From the NCBI GenBank assembly GCA_022511295.1, contig JAFLRT010000008.1, positions 1 to 41,876 on the forward strand: a stretch of DNA of 41,876 nt. The letters run 5' to 3'. The DNA comes from Alistipes sp. Lineage in GTDB: Bacteria > Bacteroidota > Bacteroidia > Bacteroidales > Rikenellaceae. The translations under genes were made by a program, and so were the position numbers. This document shows, piece by piece, positions 1-7,911 of this stretch. The notes beneath the pieces were generated by a model. The model did not search any database. It was not told the DNA's origin and worked only from the letters and a program-made list of their open reading frames with translations. The stretch's first letter is position 1, and every line of letters starts with the position of its first letter.

Positions 1-17
1 TGTTACATTGCGTAACA
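1..17. repeat. Short palindrome at window edge
   Basis: A perfect 6-bp inverted repeat (TGTTAC / GTAACA) surrounds a 5-nt loop. It lies just past the stop codon of the small secreted protein gene on the - strand, so it may be part of that gene's transcription terminator. No T-run is visible before the window ends, so an operator or chance palindrome is also possible. Confidence 0.3.
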
Positions 18-34
18 TGGTTGTATTCTCTAAA

Positions 35-349
35 TTAGTCGCATTTCGACCCGACTACTGAGGATACACTAGATTTTGCTCCCGGACTACCCAAGTTTAC
101 TGTGGTCTCGCTGTGCGGCGGAACCATTTTGGTAATAGTGCGAAGACTTGAGCCAACATATACTTTAGCCGTTATATTTACATATTGGTCAGTGTCATTA
201 GCAAATGTAACGATTACGCCATCATCCGAATCAAACGAATTGACAACAACTGTACCTGTTGTACCTGAGACTCTGCAAGTTTTATAGTCGTCTGCATAAA
301 CGGATGCAAAACATATAACGGATAAACACATTAAAAATAACTTTTTCAT
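35..349 (-). CDS. Small secreted protein, unknown function
   Basis: The product is 104 residues long and begins with a clear signal peptide (MKKLFLMCLSVICFASVYA), with likely cleavage just before residue 20. The mature part is about 85 residues, rich in Thr, Val and Ser with alternating hydrophobic and polar residues that suggest a beta-sandwich. Only two cysteines remain after cleavage, one near each end (KTCRVSG and the terminal KCD), so a disulfide closing the domain is plausible. I do not recognise the family. It is probably periplasmic or exported. The nearest good promoter on this strand lies at 689-719, upstream of the palindrome at 442-615, so the gene may be read through that structure or from a weaker promoter that I cannot see. 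Confidence 0.7.
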   Translation of the reverse strand: MKKLFLMCLSVICFASVYADDYKTCRVSGTTGTVVVNSFDSDDGVIVTFANDTDQYVNITAKVYVGSSLRTITKMVPPHSETTVNLGSPGAKSSVSSVVGSKCD

Positions 350-393
350 GATTTTTTCTTTTTATTTTTATTCCATACTCACTTAACGGCTTT

Positions 394-618
394 TCAGGTT
401 ACTCCGTTTGTACCTTGTTGGTTTAGACAGAATACACACATAAAAAAACGCAGGTACTTTTTAAGAATATCCCCTCTCAAAGGTGTTTGGCGTAACCCAG
501 CAGGAAGAATACTAAAAAGCCTGCGCCTTACATAGCGCAAACATTCAGCAATATTCTTTCCTGCTTTTAAGTCGCCAAACTTTTTGAGAGGCAGAATAAA
601 ACTAAAACGTTTTTTCAA
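394..618 (-). CDS. Doubtful 74-residue basic ORF across the palindrome
   Basis: This open frame encodes 74 residues, strongly basic (many Lys and Arg) with two Cys near the end and no recognisable domain. It coincides almost exactly with the near-palindrome at 442-615, so its sequence is largely dictated by the inverted repeat. The consensus promoter at 689-719 would transcribe it with a leader of roughly 65 nt. The T-run at 442-448, read on the - strand, falls inside the frame. I think a structured RNA or repeat element is more likely than a protein, but a small basic protein cannot be excluded. Confidence 0.25.
   Translation of the reverse strand: MKKRFSFILPLKKFGDLKAGKNIAECLRYVRRRLFSILPAGLRQTPLRGDILKKYLRFFMCVFCLNQQGTNGVT
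442..615 (-). repeat. 174-bp near-palindrome, candidate structured RNA
   Basis: Nested inverted repeats share one axis near 530. The outermost arms are 443-450 with 608-615 (AAAAAACG/CGTTTTTT). Next come 473-492 with 573-591 (about 17 of 20 positions pair; CCTCTCAAA and TTTGGCG blocks), then 499-513 with 550-565 (AGCAGGAA/TTCCTGCT core). The tip is 522-526 with 535-539 (TGCGC/GCGCA) around an 8-nt loop. The promoter at 689-719 reads into it from the right. On the - strand the structure ends in a run of seven T at 442-448, as an intrinsic terminator would. It could be an autonomous small RNA of about 240 nt, a regulatory leader of the small secreted protein gene, or a MITE-like repeat. Confidence 0.6.
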
Positions 619-688
619 TATTTACAATGTGCGTATCAAATACGCTAATGTTTCATAGGCTAATCTGTTATTTGTTTTATTAATAATA

Positions 689-719
689 CAAAAGTATAAA
701 ATTATTTCTATAGCACAAA
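689..719 (-). promoter_or_regulatory. Consensus Bacteroidota promoter
   Basis: On the - strand TTTG (716-719) is followed after exactly 19 nt by TACTTTTG (689-696), matching TTTG-N19-TAnnTTTG. Transcription would start near 683 and run into the palindrome at 442-615. It lies just beyond the fmt stop codon, so the downstream region is transcribed independently of the fmt operon. Confidence 0.7.
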
Positions 720-730
720 TTCAATTTCAA

Positions 731-1696
731 TTATCTGCATGAGTACTTTTCCGCATTGCGGAAGCCGAGAAGCAACTCTTTGACTGTCATACGTTTTTTG
801 CCTGCTATCTGAAGTTCTGCAACATCTATCCAGCCGTCAGCGCAGGCTACACGAATATAGTTTTTTCCGTCTGTGCGTATATTGCCGGCAGCAAAGTTAT
901 GGTTATCCGCCACAAACCTCGCCGCGAAGATTTTGGCAGTCAGAGGTGCAACGCCCTCGCCCGTCATCGTCGTCCATGCCGCAGGATATGGCGACAGACC
1001 GCGAATAAAGTCTACAATATGCTTACCATCGGCACGCCAATCTATTATACAATCCTCCTTAAAGATTTTAGGTGCCGGTTTCAGCGTACTTTCATCTACA
1101 TGCTGCTGCTCAACAGGCGTAATATTCCCCGCAGCAATACGCTCGACCGTTTCAAGTACAAGACACGTCCCTATATTCATAAGTTTGTCGTACATCGTTC
1201 CGACATTATCCTCCTCGCCTATCGGAACGCGTGTCTGACCTATAATCGCGCCCTTGTCTATCTCGTGGTTGAGCAGAAATGTCGTAACACCGGTCTCGGT
1301 CTCGCCGTTCATTATGGCGCGGTTGATAGGTGCCGCACCACGATACTGCGGGAGCAGTGATGCGTGCAGATTGAACGTACCCAGACGCGGCATTGCCCAT
1401 ACGACTTCGGGCAACATTCTGAATGCTATAACAATTCCCAAATCCGGCTGCATTGTCTTCAGTGCCTCGACAAACTCCGGGTCTTTCATCTTCTCGGGTT
1501 GCAGCACAGGCAGTCCCAATTCGAGTGCGGCGAGTTTAACATCGCTCTCATGTATCTTCTGTCCGCGACCTGCCGGTTTGTCAGGCGTGGTAACTACAGC
1601 CACGACGTTATACCCCTCACTCACAAGCGCGCGCAACGACGGTACGGCAAATTCCGGCGTACCCATAAAGACTATACGCAACTCTTTGGCATTCAT
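731..1696 (-). CDS. fmt: Methionyl-tRNA formyltransferase
   Basis: Fmt transfers a formyl group from 10-formyl-tetrahydrofolate to initiator methionyl-tRNA in the cytoplasm. The 321-residue product has the usual family length. The N-terminal Rossmann-type formyltransferase domain (about 5-190) carries the signature SLLPQYRGAAPI (113-124) and the catalytic triad positions Asn109, His111 and Asp147 (FNLHAS and HEIDKGA). The C-terminal OB-like domain occupies about 215-315. It is the last gene of a - strand operon, starting 2 nt after the lptG-like stop codon, so co-transcription and perhaps translational coupling are likely. The start is fixed by the MNAKELRIVFMGTPEF beginning, which aligns with the family N-terminus. 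Confidence 0.97.
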   Translation of the reverse strand: MNAKELRIVFMGTPEFAVPSLRALVSEGYNVVAVVTTPDKPAGRGQKIHESDVKLAALELGLPVLQPEKMKDPEFVEALKTMQPDLGIVIAFRMLPEVVWAMPRLGTFNLHASLLPQYRGAAPINRAIMNGETETGVTTFLLNHEIDKGAIIGQTRVPIGEEDNVGTMYDKLMNIGTCLVLETVERIAAGNITPVEQQHVDESTLKPAPKIFKEDCIIDWRADGKHIVDFIRGLSPYPAAWTTMTGEGVAPLTAKIFAARFVADNHNFAAGNIRTDGKNYIRVACADGWIDVAELQIAGKKRMTVKELLLGFRNAEKYSCR

Positions 1697-1698
1697 AT

Positions 1699-3207
1699 CT
1701 ATTTACTATTTTTACCGTTTCCCTTACCGGCTTTACGAGACTTGCGCCTCATCCACGACGGCAGCATAGCGACAAATTTATCACGATAGTATTTCAATCG
1801 CCCAATCTGCCAGTCGCTATCAAGCAATGTAGAGTCATTTGTCGCCTTGTAGGTCAGATAGACAGCCAGCGGTGCAAGTATCATCGCCGAAATCCACATA
1901 CCCCACACAGAGTCCCAGTCGCCTTCACGAGCATTCTTTTCTCCCGTCGTACTAATAATATAGTATATAACGAAGAATACGACCGACACCACTATCGGCA
2001 TACCAAAACCGCCTTTGCGTATAATAGCGCCAAGCGACGCTCCGATAAGGAAGAAGATGATAATCGACACCGGGAAAGCCAATTTGCGATGCCACTCGTT
2101 TTTACTTCGGTAGAGTTGATTGAGCGCATCTTTGGCAGATGATTCGTCAAACGTGATATTACGAGAGCTTCTTGCCATAATACGCGCCGACTTCCATATG
2201 CTATCACGTGAACGTACGCCAAGAGAGTTCAGAGAATCCGTTGCAAGCAGAGGTTTGAAACCGTTGTGGTCTCTCCACAACGAATCGCCGACCATAGCCA
2301 GCGCCGAGTTGTCATGCTGAAATATCTGCTGTTTTACAAGCGGGTCATAAGAGCTTGTCGTAGCTTCATTCACTGCCGAATCGAGGGAATCTATCGCATG
2401 CTGCAACTGTTTTATATCCCGCGTCTGACTGGAGTTGCCGAATGAGCTTTCGTCCGTACGCTCAAAATCGAAACCGGACATCGGTATCGTACCGTCCTGA
2501 CGCTCGAACGTGTGGCGGCGCAGCGAACTTTTGCTGAACCATTGATTATTGCGGGTTTGCTCGTATGTTTCGCCGTTAAAGAGTGTTACCAACAGGAACT
2601 TCTTGTCATCCGTAAGTCGTATATACCCCGAGTCCGCCAGCGTTGTGGTCATATTGCCGCCGATATTGCGGCTGTCGTAGATAAGCACTTTATTAAGCAG
2701 ATGAGTGCCGGGGTCCTGCTTCTCAACGCGGATGCTCATATTGTCTATACCGTTGAAAAACAAGCCGTCCTGGAACTCTATAGTCTGTTTTTGCTGGCGA
2801 ATATCGTATATTATACTGAACAGCTTGCGATTGGAGTACGGCACAAGATTGTTAATGATGAAGAAGCCGCCGATAGAGATAAGTATCACAATAAATATCA
2901 ACGGCCGCAGTATACGCATAAGCGACATTCCGGCCGACTTCATAGCCAGCAGCTCATAGTTCTCTCCAAGATTGCCAAGAGTCATAATAGCCGCAAGCAG
3001 CATGGCAAGCGGCAGACCCATTGTAATCATATTGACAGTAGCATAGCACAGAAGTTCGATAATCACCATCGGGTCAAGACCCTTTCCAACCAACTCGTCT
3101 ATATAGCGCCACACGAAATTCATCATCAGCACGAACGTGACGATGAGGAAGGTGATTATCATCGGCCCGAGATACGACTTCAAAACAAGTTTATGTATCT
3201 TTTTCAT
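1699..3207 (-). CDS. LptG/LptF-type permease (YjgP/YjgQ family)
   Basis: This family forms the inner-membrane part of the LptB2FG exporter that lifts lipopolysaccharide from the inner membrane toward the outer membrane. The 502-residue product has three N-terminal membrane segments (about 12-34, 55-80, 100-122) and three C-terminal ones (about 375-395, 402-422, 435-458). They flank a periplasmic region much longer than the 360-residue enterobacterial proteins, as is common in Bacteroidota. The segment around 225-330 is polar and looks like an insertion. The sequence alone does not separate LptF from LptG. The start overlaps the stop of the upstream metal permease by 4 nt (ATGA), and fmt follows after 2 nt. 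Confidence 0.9.
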   Translation of the reverse strand: MKKIHKLVLKSYLGPMIITFLIVTFVLMMNFVWRYIDELVGKGLDPMVIIELLCYATVNMITMGLPLAMLLAAIMTLGNLGENYELLAMKSAGMSLMRILRPLIFIVILISIGGFFIINNLVPYSNRKLFSIIYDIRQQKQTIEFQDGLFFNGIDNMSIRVEKQDPGTHLLNKVLIYDSRNIGGNMTTTLADSGYIRLTDDKKFLLVTLFNGETYEQTRNNQWFSKSSLRRHTFERQDGTIPMSGFDFERTDESSFGNSSQTRDIKQLQHAIDSLDSAVNEATTSSYDPLVKQQIFQHDNSALAMVGDSLWRDHNGFKPLLATDSLNSLGVRSRDSIWKSARIMARSSRNITFDESSAKDALNQLYRSKNEWHRKLAFPVSIIIFFLIGASLGAIIRKGGFGMPIVVSVVFFVIYYIISTTGEKNAREGDWDSVWGMWISAMILAPLAVYLTYKATNDSTLLDSDWQIGRLKYYRDKFVAMLPSWMRRKSRKAGKGNGKNSK

Positions 3208-4034
3208 CTGGCGTCTCTTTTAGCAGCAAGCATTGTCATCGTCTTGACAAGGACAAGCACTGCGGTCAATATAAATATTATCGAAGGGCCTGAAGGGACC
3301 TCAAAGCAGTAACTGGCCATAACGCCCGACACGCTTGCAACAGAGGCGGTTATGGCAGCACCTATCGTTATTCTGATATAGGATTTGGAGAATGTCGCAG
3401 AGATAGCCACCGGCATTGTCAGCAGCGATATCAGCAGCACAATGCCCATAACGCGTATCGACAATACAATAACTACTGCCAGCAGTACTGACATAGCATA
3501 CGAGACGAGTTTAGTTCTCACACCCTGACTTCGTGCATACTCACGGTCAAACGCTATATACATTATCTGCCGCCACCACAATATGGTACAGAGCAACACT
3601 GCCAAAGTCAATATTGCAAGCACCGCCGTATCGGATGATGTTACCGTGATGATGCTGCCAAACATATAACTCGACAAATCGCCTGACGTATAACCGGCCC
3701 TGAGACTCATAAAGAGCGCTCCTACTGCCATTCCGAAGCCCCATATCATTCCTATTGCCGAGTCTTCGCGAATACGTCCCTTGTCTGAAGCCCACTCTAT
3801 GCCTATCGACGACAGGATTGCAAAGACCATCGCGCCGACAATCGGGTTTATGCCTGCATAGAGAGCAATGCCAAGACCTCCGAATGAGGCATGGGTAATG
3901 CCACCGCTCAGAAACACCATACGGCGGCACACGACATAAGTGCCGACTATACCACACAATATGCCCGACAGCAGACACGCCGTCAGCGCATTGGACAGAT
4001 AACCGTACCTGAGTATGTCTCCTACAACCACCAT
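3204..4034 (-). CDS. Metal ABC transporter permease (ZnuB/MntB/TroC family)
   Basis: The 276-residue protein is almost entirely hydrophobic, with about eight membrane segments. It matches the ABC-3 family of zinc, manganese or iron permeases (N-terminal LSNALTACLLSGILCGIVGTY, internal GGITHASFGGLGIALY, and the FDREYARSQGV loop). It would import a divalent metal across the inner membrane together with an ATPase and a periplasmic metal-binding protein. Neither partner is in the window: the following genes are lptG-like and fmt. The start at 4034 is directly preceded by an in-frame TAG, so no longer N-terminus is possible. An array of 11-bp repeats begins 7 nt upstream. The metal specificity cannot be read from the sequence. 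Confidence 0.9.
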   Translation of the reverse strand: MVVVGDILRYGYLSNALTACLLSGILCGIVGTYVVCRRMVFLSGGITHASFGGLGIALYAGINPIVGAMVFAILSSIGIEWASDKGRIREDSAIGMIWGFGMAVGALFMSLRAGYTSGDLSSYMFGSIITVTSSDTAVLAILTLAVLLCTILWWRQIMYIAFDREYARSQGVRTKLVSYAMSVLLAVVIVLSIRVMGIVLLISLLTMPVAISATFSKSYIRITIGAAITASVASVSGVMASYCFEVPSGPSIIFILTAVLVLVKTMTMLAAKRDAR

Positions 4035-4040
4035 CTATGC

Positions 4041-4106
4041 TCGTTGCTTACTCGTCGTTCAATCGTTGTTTGCCCGTTGTTCAATCGTTGCTTATTCGTT
4101 GTTTAT
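4041..4106. repeat. Six tandem 11-bp repeats upstream of the metal permease
   Basis: The core CGTTG (one copy CGTCG) recurs at 4042, 4053, 4064, 4075, 4086 and 4097, a strict 11-bp period. The consensus unit is TCGTTGYTYAY. Units 2 and 4 both end in TTCAA, so a 22-bp higher-order period is also visible. The period is close to one helical turn, which would place every copy on the same DNA face. The array lies between the metal permease start (4034) and the mtaB promoter region, in the leader or promoter of the permease operon. It may bind a regulator cooperatively or vary in copy number. Confidence 0.75.
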
Positions 4107-4224
4107 TTGAATTGAGCGCGTAAAAATACGTTTTTTTATTCTATTATTGTATAAAGTAGTCATACTTTCACGCAACTTTTTATAACTTCGCACCATAAAA
4201 ACGGAGATAAAAGCCCATTTTAGT

Positions 4225-5520
4225 ATGCAGCGCAGGGTTAATTTTCACACATTGGGATGCAAACTCAACTTCTCGGAAAGCTCGGCTTTGGCACGTGAAT
4301 TTGAGGATGGAGGATTCGTGCGTGTTTCCGCCGATGCCGAGGCCGACATCTGCGTCGTGAACACCTGCTCCGTAACAGAACACGCAGATAAAAAGTGCCG
4401 CAATCTGATACGCAAGCTGCATCGTCGCAACCCCGATGCAATCATAGCCGTTACCGGGTGCTATGCCCAACTGCGCCCGAATGATATAGCACAGATAGAA
4501 GGCGTTGATATAGTATTGAGCAACAACGATAAAGGAGATTTATATAAACGTGTACTTGATCTTTTACACAACGGTCGAACAAGGCAGGTATACGCATGCG
4601 AAACGGCAGAACTGACATCTTTCTTCGCCGCCTTCTCGAGCAATGACCGCACAAGAGCCTTTCTCAAGGTGCAGGACGGATGCGACTATAAATGCGCCTA
4701 CTGCACTATACACTATGCTCGCGGAGCAAGCCGCAATATACCGATATCGGATATCGTAAAACAGGCTGAAAAAATAGCGGCAGCCGGACAGAAGGAGATT
4801 GTTATTACCGGTGTCAATACCGGCGACTTCGGCAAGACTACGGGTGAGAAATTTATCGACCTGCTGCGCGAACTCGACAAGGTAGAGGGAATAGAGCGAT
4901 ACCGCATATCTTCAATAGAGCCGAATCTTCTGACAGATGAGATTATCAGTTTCTGTGCCTCATCAAAAAAGTTCCAGCACCACTTTCACATACCGCTGCA
5001 AAGCGGCTCCGACAAGATTCTGGGTGCGATGCGCCGCCGTTACACCTCGTCCAAATTTGCCGACAGGATTGAAACGGTACGCAAACATATGCCGGACGCA
5101 TTTATCGGAATAGACGTTATCGTCGGCTTCCCCGGTGAAACGGAAGAGGATTTCCGTACGACTTACACCTTTCTCGAGCGTATTTCACCATCTTTCATAC
5201 ATATCTTCCCATTTTCAGAACGCCCGGGAACACCGGCCGTAGATATGCAGGACAAGGTGCCGGCAGCGATTGCAGCTGAAAGAGTAAAAAGGCTTGAGGT
5301 TCTGTGCGAAAAACTGCACAGAGAGTTCAGTCTGAAGCATATAGGCAAGGTGGACAGCGTATTGTTCGAAAGCACGATGCGCGGCGGATATATGACAGGT
5401 TTCACCGGCAACTACATACGTGTAAGAGCGCCGTACGACCGTTCTAAAATCAATAAAATATGCCGTGTCGAATTGCATTCATCGACCGATACCGCTGACA
5501 TAGACGGTCATATCATATAA
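4225..5520 (+). CDS. mtaB: tRNA t6A37 methylthiotransferase MtaB
   Basis: MtaB is a radical-SAM enzyme that converts N6-threonylcarbamoyladenosine-37 of ANN-decoding tRNAs to its 2-methylthio form. The 431-residue product has the N-terminal UPF0004 domain with its three [4Fe-4S] ligands Cys12, Cys48 and Cys79 (TLGCKLN, VNTCSV, VTGCYAQ). The radical-SAM cluster motif is Cys153-x3-Cys157-x2-Cys160 (GCDYKCAYC). A C-terminal TRAM-like segment covers about 375-430. The TLGCKLNFSE motif distinguishes the MtaB type from MiaB and RimO. It is transcribed alone, divergently from the metal permease operon, with a 124-nt gap before the next gene. A degenerate promoter-like word (TAACTTCG near 4183) precedes it. 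Confidence 0.94.
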   Translation: MQRRVNFHTLGCKLNFSESSALAREFEDGGFVRVSADAEADICVVNTCSVTEHADKKCRNLIRKLHRRNPDAIIAVTGCYAQLRPNDIAQIEGVDIVLSNNDKGDLYKRVLDLLHNGRTRQVYACETAELTSFFAAFSSNDRTRAFLKVQDGCDYKCAYCTIHYARGASRNIPISDIVKQAEKIAAAGQKEIVITGVNTGDFGKTTGEKFIDLLRELDKVEGIERYRISSIEPNLLTDEIISFCASSKKFQHHFHIPLQSGSDKILGAMRRRYTSSKFADRIETVRKHMPDAFIGIDVIVGFPGETEEDFRTTYTFLERISPSFIHIFPFSERPGTPAVDMQDKVPAAIAAERVKRLEVLCEKLHREFSLKHIGKVDSVLFESTMRGGYMTGFTGNYIRVRAPYDRSKINKICRVELHSSTDTADIDGHII

Positions 5521-5549
5521 CTTAAATTCATTCTGTCCGAAATTTTCAT

Positions 5550-5557
5550 TATATTTG
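5550..5557 (+). promoter_or_regulatory. Promoter -7 element for the HAMP/TrkH cluster
   Basis: TATATTTG followed by C matches the Bacteroidota -7 word. It lies between mtaB and the gene starting at 5644, giving a leader of about 80 nt. A good TTTG at 19 nt upstream is not present, so the strength is uncertain. Confidence 0.5.
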
Positions 5558-5643
5558 CAACGATTATATGTGTTTCGCGTATACGGATAATTTGAAGCAC
5601 GGCAAACAATTTACATTTCGTTGAACAGTCAAAGATTTCAAAG

Positions 5644-6459
5644 ATGATAAAGAGAATTTCAATAGGTTTTTTAAGTATTGCCATATTGCTTTTCGTAGCA
5701 GGAATGATTTCGCTGTTTGAACTCAACCGTTTGGGTAATGATGCGAAGAGGTTGATAAACGAGAGCCGCAGCAGTATGGAGGCCGCCAAGAATATGTTTG
5801 ACGCATTGGAGGTCAATAATGCCGCCGTATCTCATATTGTTATGACCGGATACGACGAGAGCAGCAGTTTGCAATGCAAACAAAGTATGGCAAACCTTAA
5901 ATCCATAATCGACTCCGCATCTCTCCGCACACCCAAAAACACCTTGCTCGACTCACTGGCTGTTTCAGCGGACAATTTGCGGACTTTGAGCAGTAATTTT
6001 GTTGCGAAAATGATGATAGCCAAGAAAGAGAGCAACATACTCGGTCTGTCGGTTATGATACCGGAGATAGGTCAGGACACAGAGGGTGAGACGGATTTAT
6101 TCTGGTATGACAACAGGTATTATCCTCTCATCACCGAGATATCTGATATGATAAACAGATATATGGTCCAGTCTACCAACGGTCTCACGCCGCAAACAGA
6201 GCAACTTAGCCGCAATGCATATCGCGCCGTAAAGCCGGTATTCATATCACTGTTGGTAATGATTGCCATTATATTGATGCTCTTCTACTTTGTAATTATT
6301 TATTGCGTGCGGCCGATTATAAACATTAACCGAAGTCTTGCAGACTGGCTTAAATTCGGGAAAGCATATAACGTCAAAGCCGAGTGCCGCGATGAACTGC
6401 TTGCAATAAGAGACAATATAAAATCGCTCATCGAGCGTGCAGAAAAAAACGCAAAATAA
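5644..6459 (+). CDS. Sensor-like membrane protein: 4-helix bundle plus HAMP, no output domain
   Basis: The 271-residue protein has an N-terminal membrane segment (about 5-26), a periplasmic all-helical region (about 27-195) resembling the four-helix-bundle sensor of chemoreceptors, and a second membrane segment (about 198-222). A HAMP-like cytoplasmic tail follows (about 224-268, starting RPIININRS). It then stops: there is no histidine kinase, methyl-accepting, cyclase or phosphatase domain. Such an architecture normally passes a signal to a C-terminal output module, so this protein is either a truncated sensor or acts through a partner. trkH starts 6 nt downstream, which suggests a role in potassium or turgor sensing. 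That role is inference. No frameshifted remainder is seen, because the following frame is the intact trkH. Confidence 0.75.
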   Translation: MIKRISIGFLSIAILLFVAGMISLFELNRLGNDAKRLINESRSSMEAAKNMFDALEVNNAAVSHIVMTGYDESSSLQCKQSMANLKSIIDSASLRTPKNTLLDSLAVSADNLRTLSSNFVAKMMIAKKESNILGLSVMIPEIGQDTEGETDLFWYDNRYYPLITEISDMINRYMVQSTNGLTPQTEQLSRNAYRAVKPVFISLLVMIAIILMLFYFVIIYCVRPIININRSLADWLKFGKAYNVKAECRDELLAIRDNIKSLIERAEKNAK

Positions 6460-6465
6460 TCCGCC

Positions 6466-7911
6466 ATGCGATTCTTTGTCATACTGAGATATACCGGAAT
6501 GGTGATGCTCTACGTTGCGGCTCTTATGGTTGCATCTGCCGTCGTTGCCTTTTTCAACAACAGGGACTCATCCTTCTTCCCGCTGCTGCTGTCCGTGCTG
6601 CTGACTGCAATGCTCGCTATTTTCCCGCTGATATTCGTCCCGAAAACCGACCAGATAAATTCAAAAGAGGGATTCTGTATTGTTGTTGGCGCCTGGATTT
6701 TGGCGTGCGTCGTCGGGATGTTCCCCTATCTTATATGGGGCGGCGAGTTCTCGCTTGTCAATGCGTGGTTCGAGAGTGTTTCCGGCTTCACCACAACCGG
6801 AGCCTCCATTCTCAACGATATAGAAGGCCTGCCGAAAGGATTGCTTTTCTGGCGCTCATCGACGGCGTGGATGGGTGGTATCGGAGTAGTAATGTTTGCG
6901 CTCGTGATTCTGCCTTCACTCGGCAAAACAAAAATGATGCTGTCAAACATAGAGTTGTCATCGCTGGCAAAAGACAATTACCGCTATCGCACTCAGCAGA
7001 TAGTCAGGATTCTTCTTGCCGTTTACATAATACTTACCATAGTTGCCACTCTGGCTCTGCGACTGGCCGGCATGGGATGGTTCGATGCCGTCAATCACGG
7101 CATGTCAGCCGCAGCCACTTGCGGATTCAGCACGAAAAATGCGAGCATAGGTGCATTCGACTCGCCGCTGATATATATAATCATCATGACCACGATACTC
7201 ATATCGGGTATACACTTCGGTCTTATATTCGCAACCTTTACCGGCAAGCGTAACAACATATTCCGCTCGGAGGTAACAAGACTCTACTTCATAATAGTAG
7301 TCATAGGTTCCGTCGCCGTATCGGCAAATATCTATTTTGCAAATATCTATGATTCGCTGTCATCGTCGGTTATGCACGGCTCGTTCCAGTTTGTATCGCT
7401 GCTTACAACATCAGGATTCGCGACTGCCGATACGAATCTGTGGCCGCCGTTTGCCATTATGATTCTCATTTTCGCATCGATAATATGTGCGTGTGCAGGT
7501 TCTACATCGGGCGGTATCAAGGTAGACCGTCTGCTGATTTTCGGCAAGATGGTTAAAGCCCGTATGCGCGGACAGCAACATCCCAACCTCGTATCGCGCC
7601 TGAAAGTGGACGGTGTAGCGCAAGGTCCGGAGATGCTCGGCACAGTGATGATTTTTGTCGTTACCTATGTCGTGGTTATACTCGCAGGTACGACCGTCAA
7701 TGCGCTATTCGGTCTGGATTTATTGACAAGCGTAACATCCGCCATAGCCTGCATAGGCAATATCGGACCCGGATTCGGAGAGGTCGGTTCGCTGAACTCG
7801 TATGCCGGAGTGCCGGTTATACTTAAATTGCAGGATACGCTTATGATGCTTATGGGGCGTCTTGAGATATTCGGTTTCATTCAGTTATTCTTCTTAAGGT
7901 CGTGGCGGTAA
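6466..7911 (+). CDS. trkH: TrkH-type potassium uptake protein
   Basis: The 481-residue protein is a TrkH/KtrB-family potassium transporter of the inner membrane. The four pore-loop repeats can be recognised by their selectivity-filter glycines: SVSGFTTTGAS (near 104), AAATCGFSTKNAS (near 220), LTTSGFATAD (near 315) and CIGNIGPGFGEVG (near 430). About ten membrane segments surround them. TrkH needs a cytosolic NAD-binding regulator (TrkA), which is not encoded here and must lie elsewhere. The gene is sandwiched between the HAMP protein (6-nt gap) and an envelope coiled-coil protein whose start overlaps its end by 10 nt. This indicates one operon. Confidence 0.93.
   Translation: MRFFVILRYTGMVMLYVAALMVASAVVAFFNNRDSSFFPLLLSVLLTAMLAIFPLIFVPKTDQINSKEGFCIVVGAWILACVVGMFPYLIWGGEFSLVNAWFESVSGFTTTGASILNDIEGLPKGLLFWRSSTAWMGGIGVVMFALVILPSLGKTKMMLSNIELSSLAKDNYRYRTQQIVRILLAVYIILTIVATLALRLAGMGWFDAVNHGMSAAATCGFSTKNASIGAFDSPLIYIIIMTTILISGIHFGLIFATFTGKRNNIFRSEVTRLYFIIVVIGSVAVSANIYFANIYDSLSSSVMHGSFQFVSLLTTSGFATADTNLWPPFAIMILIFASIICACAGSTSGGIKVDRLLIFGKMVKARMRGQQHPNLVSRLKVDGVAQGPEMLGTVMIFVVTYVVVILAGTTVNALFGLDLLTSVTSAIACIGNIGPGFGEVGSLNSYAGVPVILKLQDTLMMLMGRLEIFGFIQLFFLRSWR

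Noticed and set aside
1254-1769. Long open frame on the + strand opposite fmt
   Set aside because: It is antisense to a gene with intact catalytic motifs, has no domain and no start signals.
2512-3312. 266-codon + strand frame opposite the LptG-like gene
   Set aside because: Shadow of a clear membrane protein gene; its composition (His, Gln, Tyr excess) is typical of antisense translation.
4041-4106. Possible CRISPR array
   Set aside because: Units are 11 bp with no spacers and no cas genes nearby, so it is a simple tandem repeat.
5644-6459. Frameshifted histidine kinase or chemoreceptor
   Set aside because: The next 6 nt lead directly into an intact trkH, leaving no room for an output domain in any frame.
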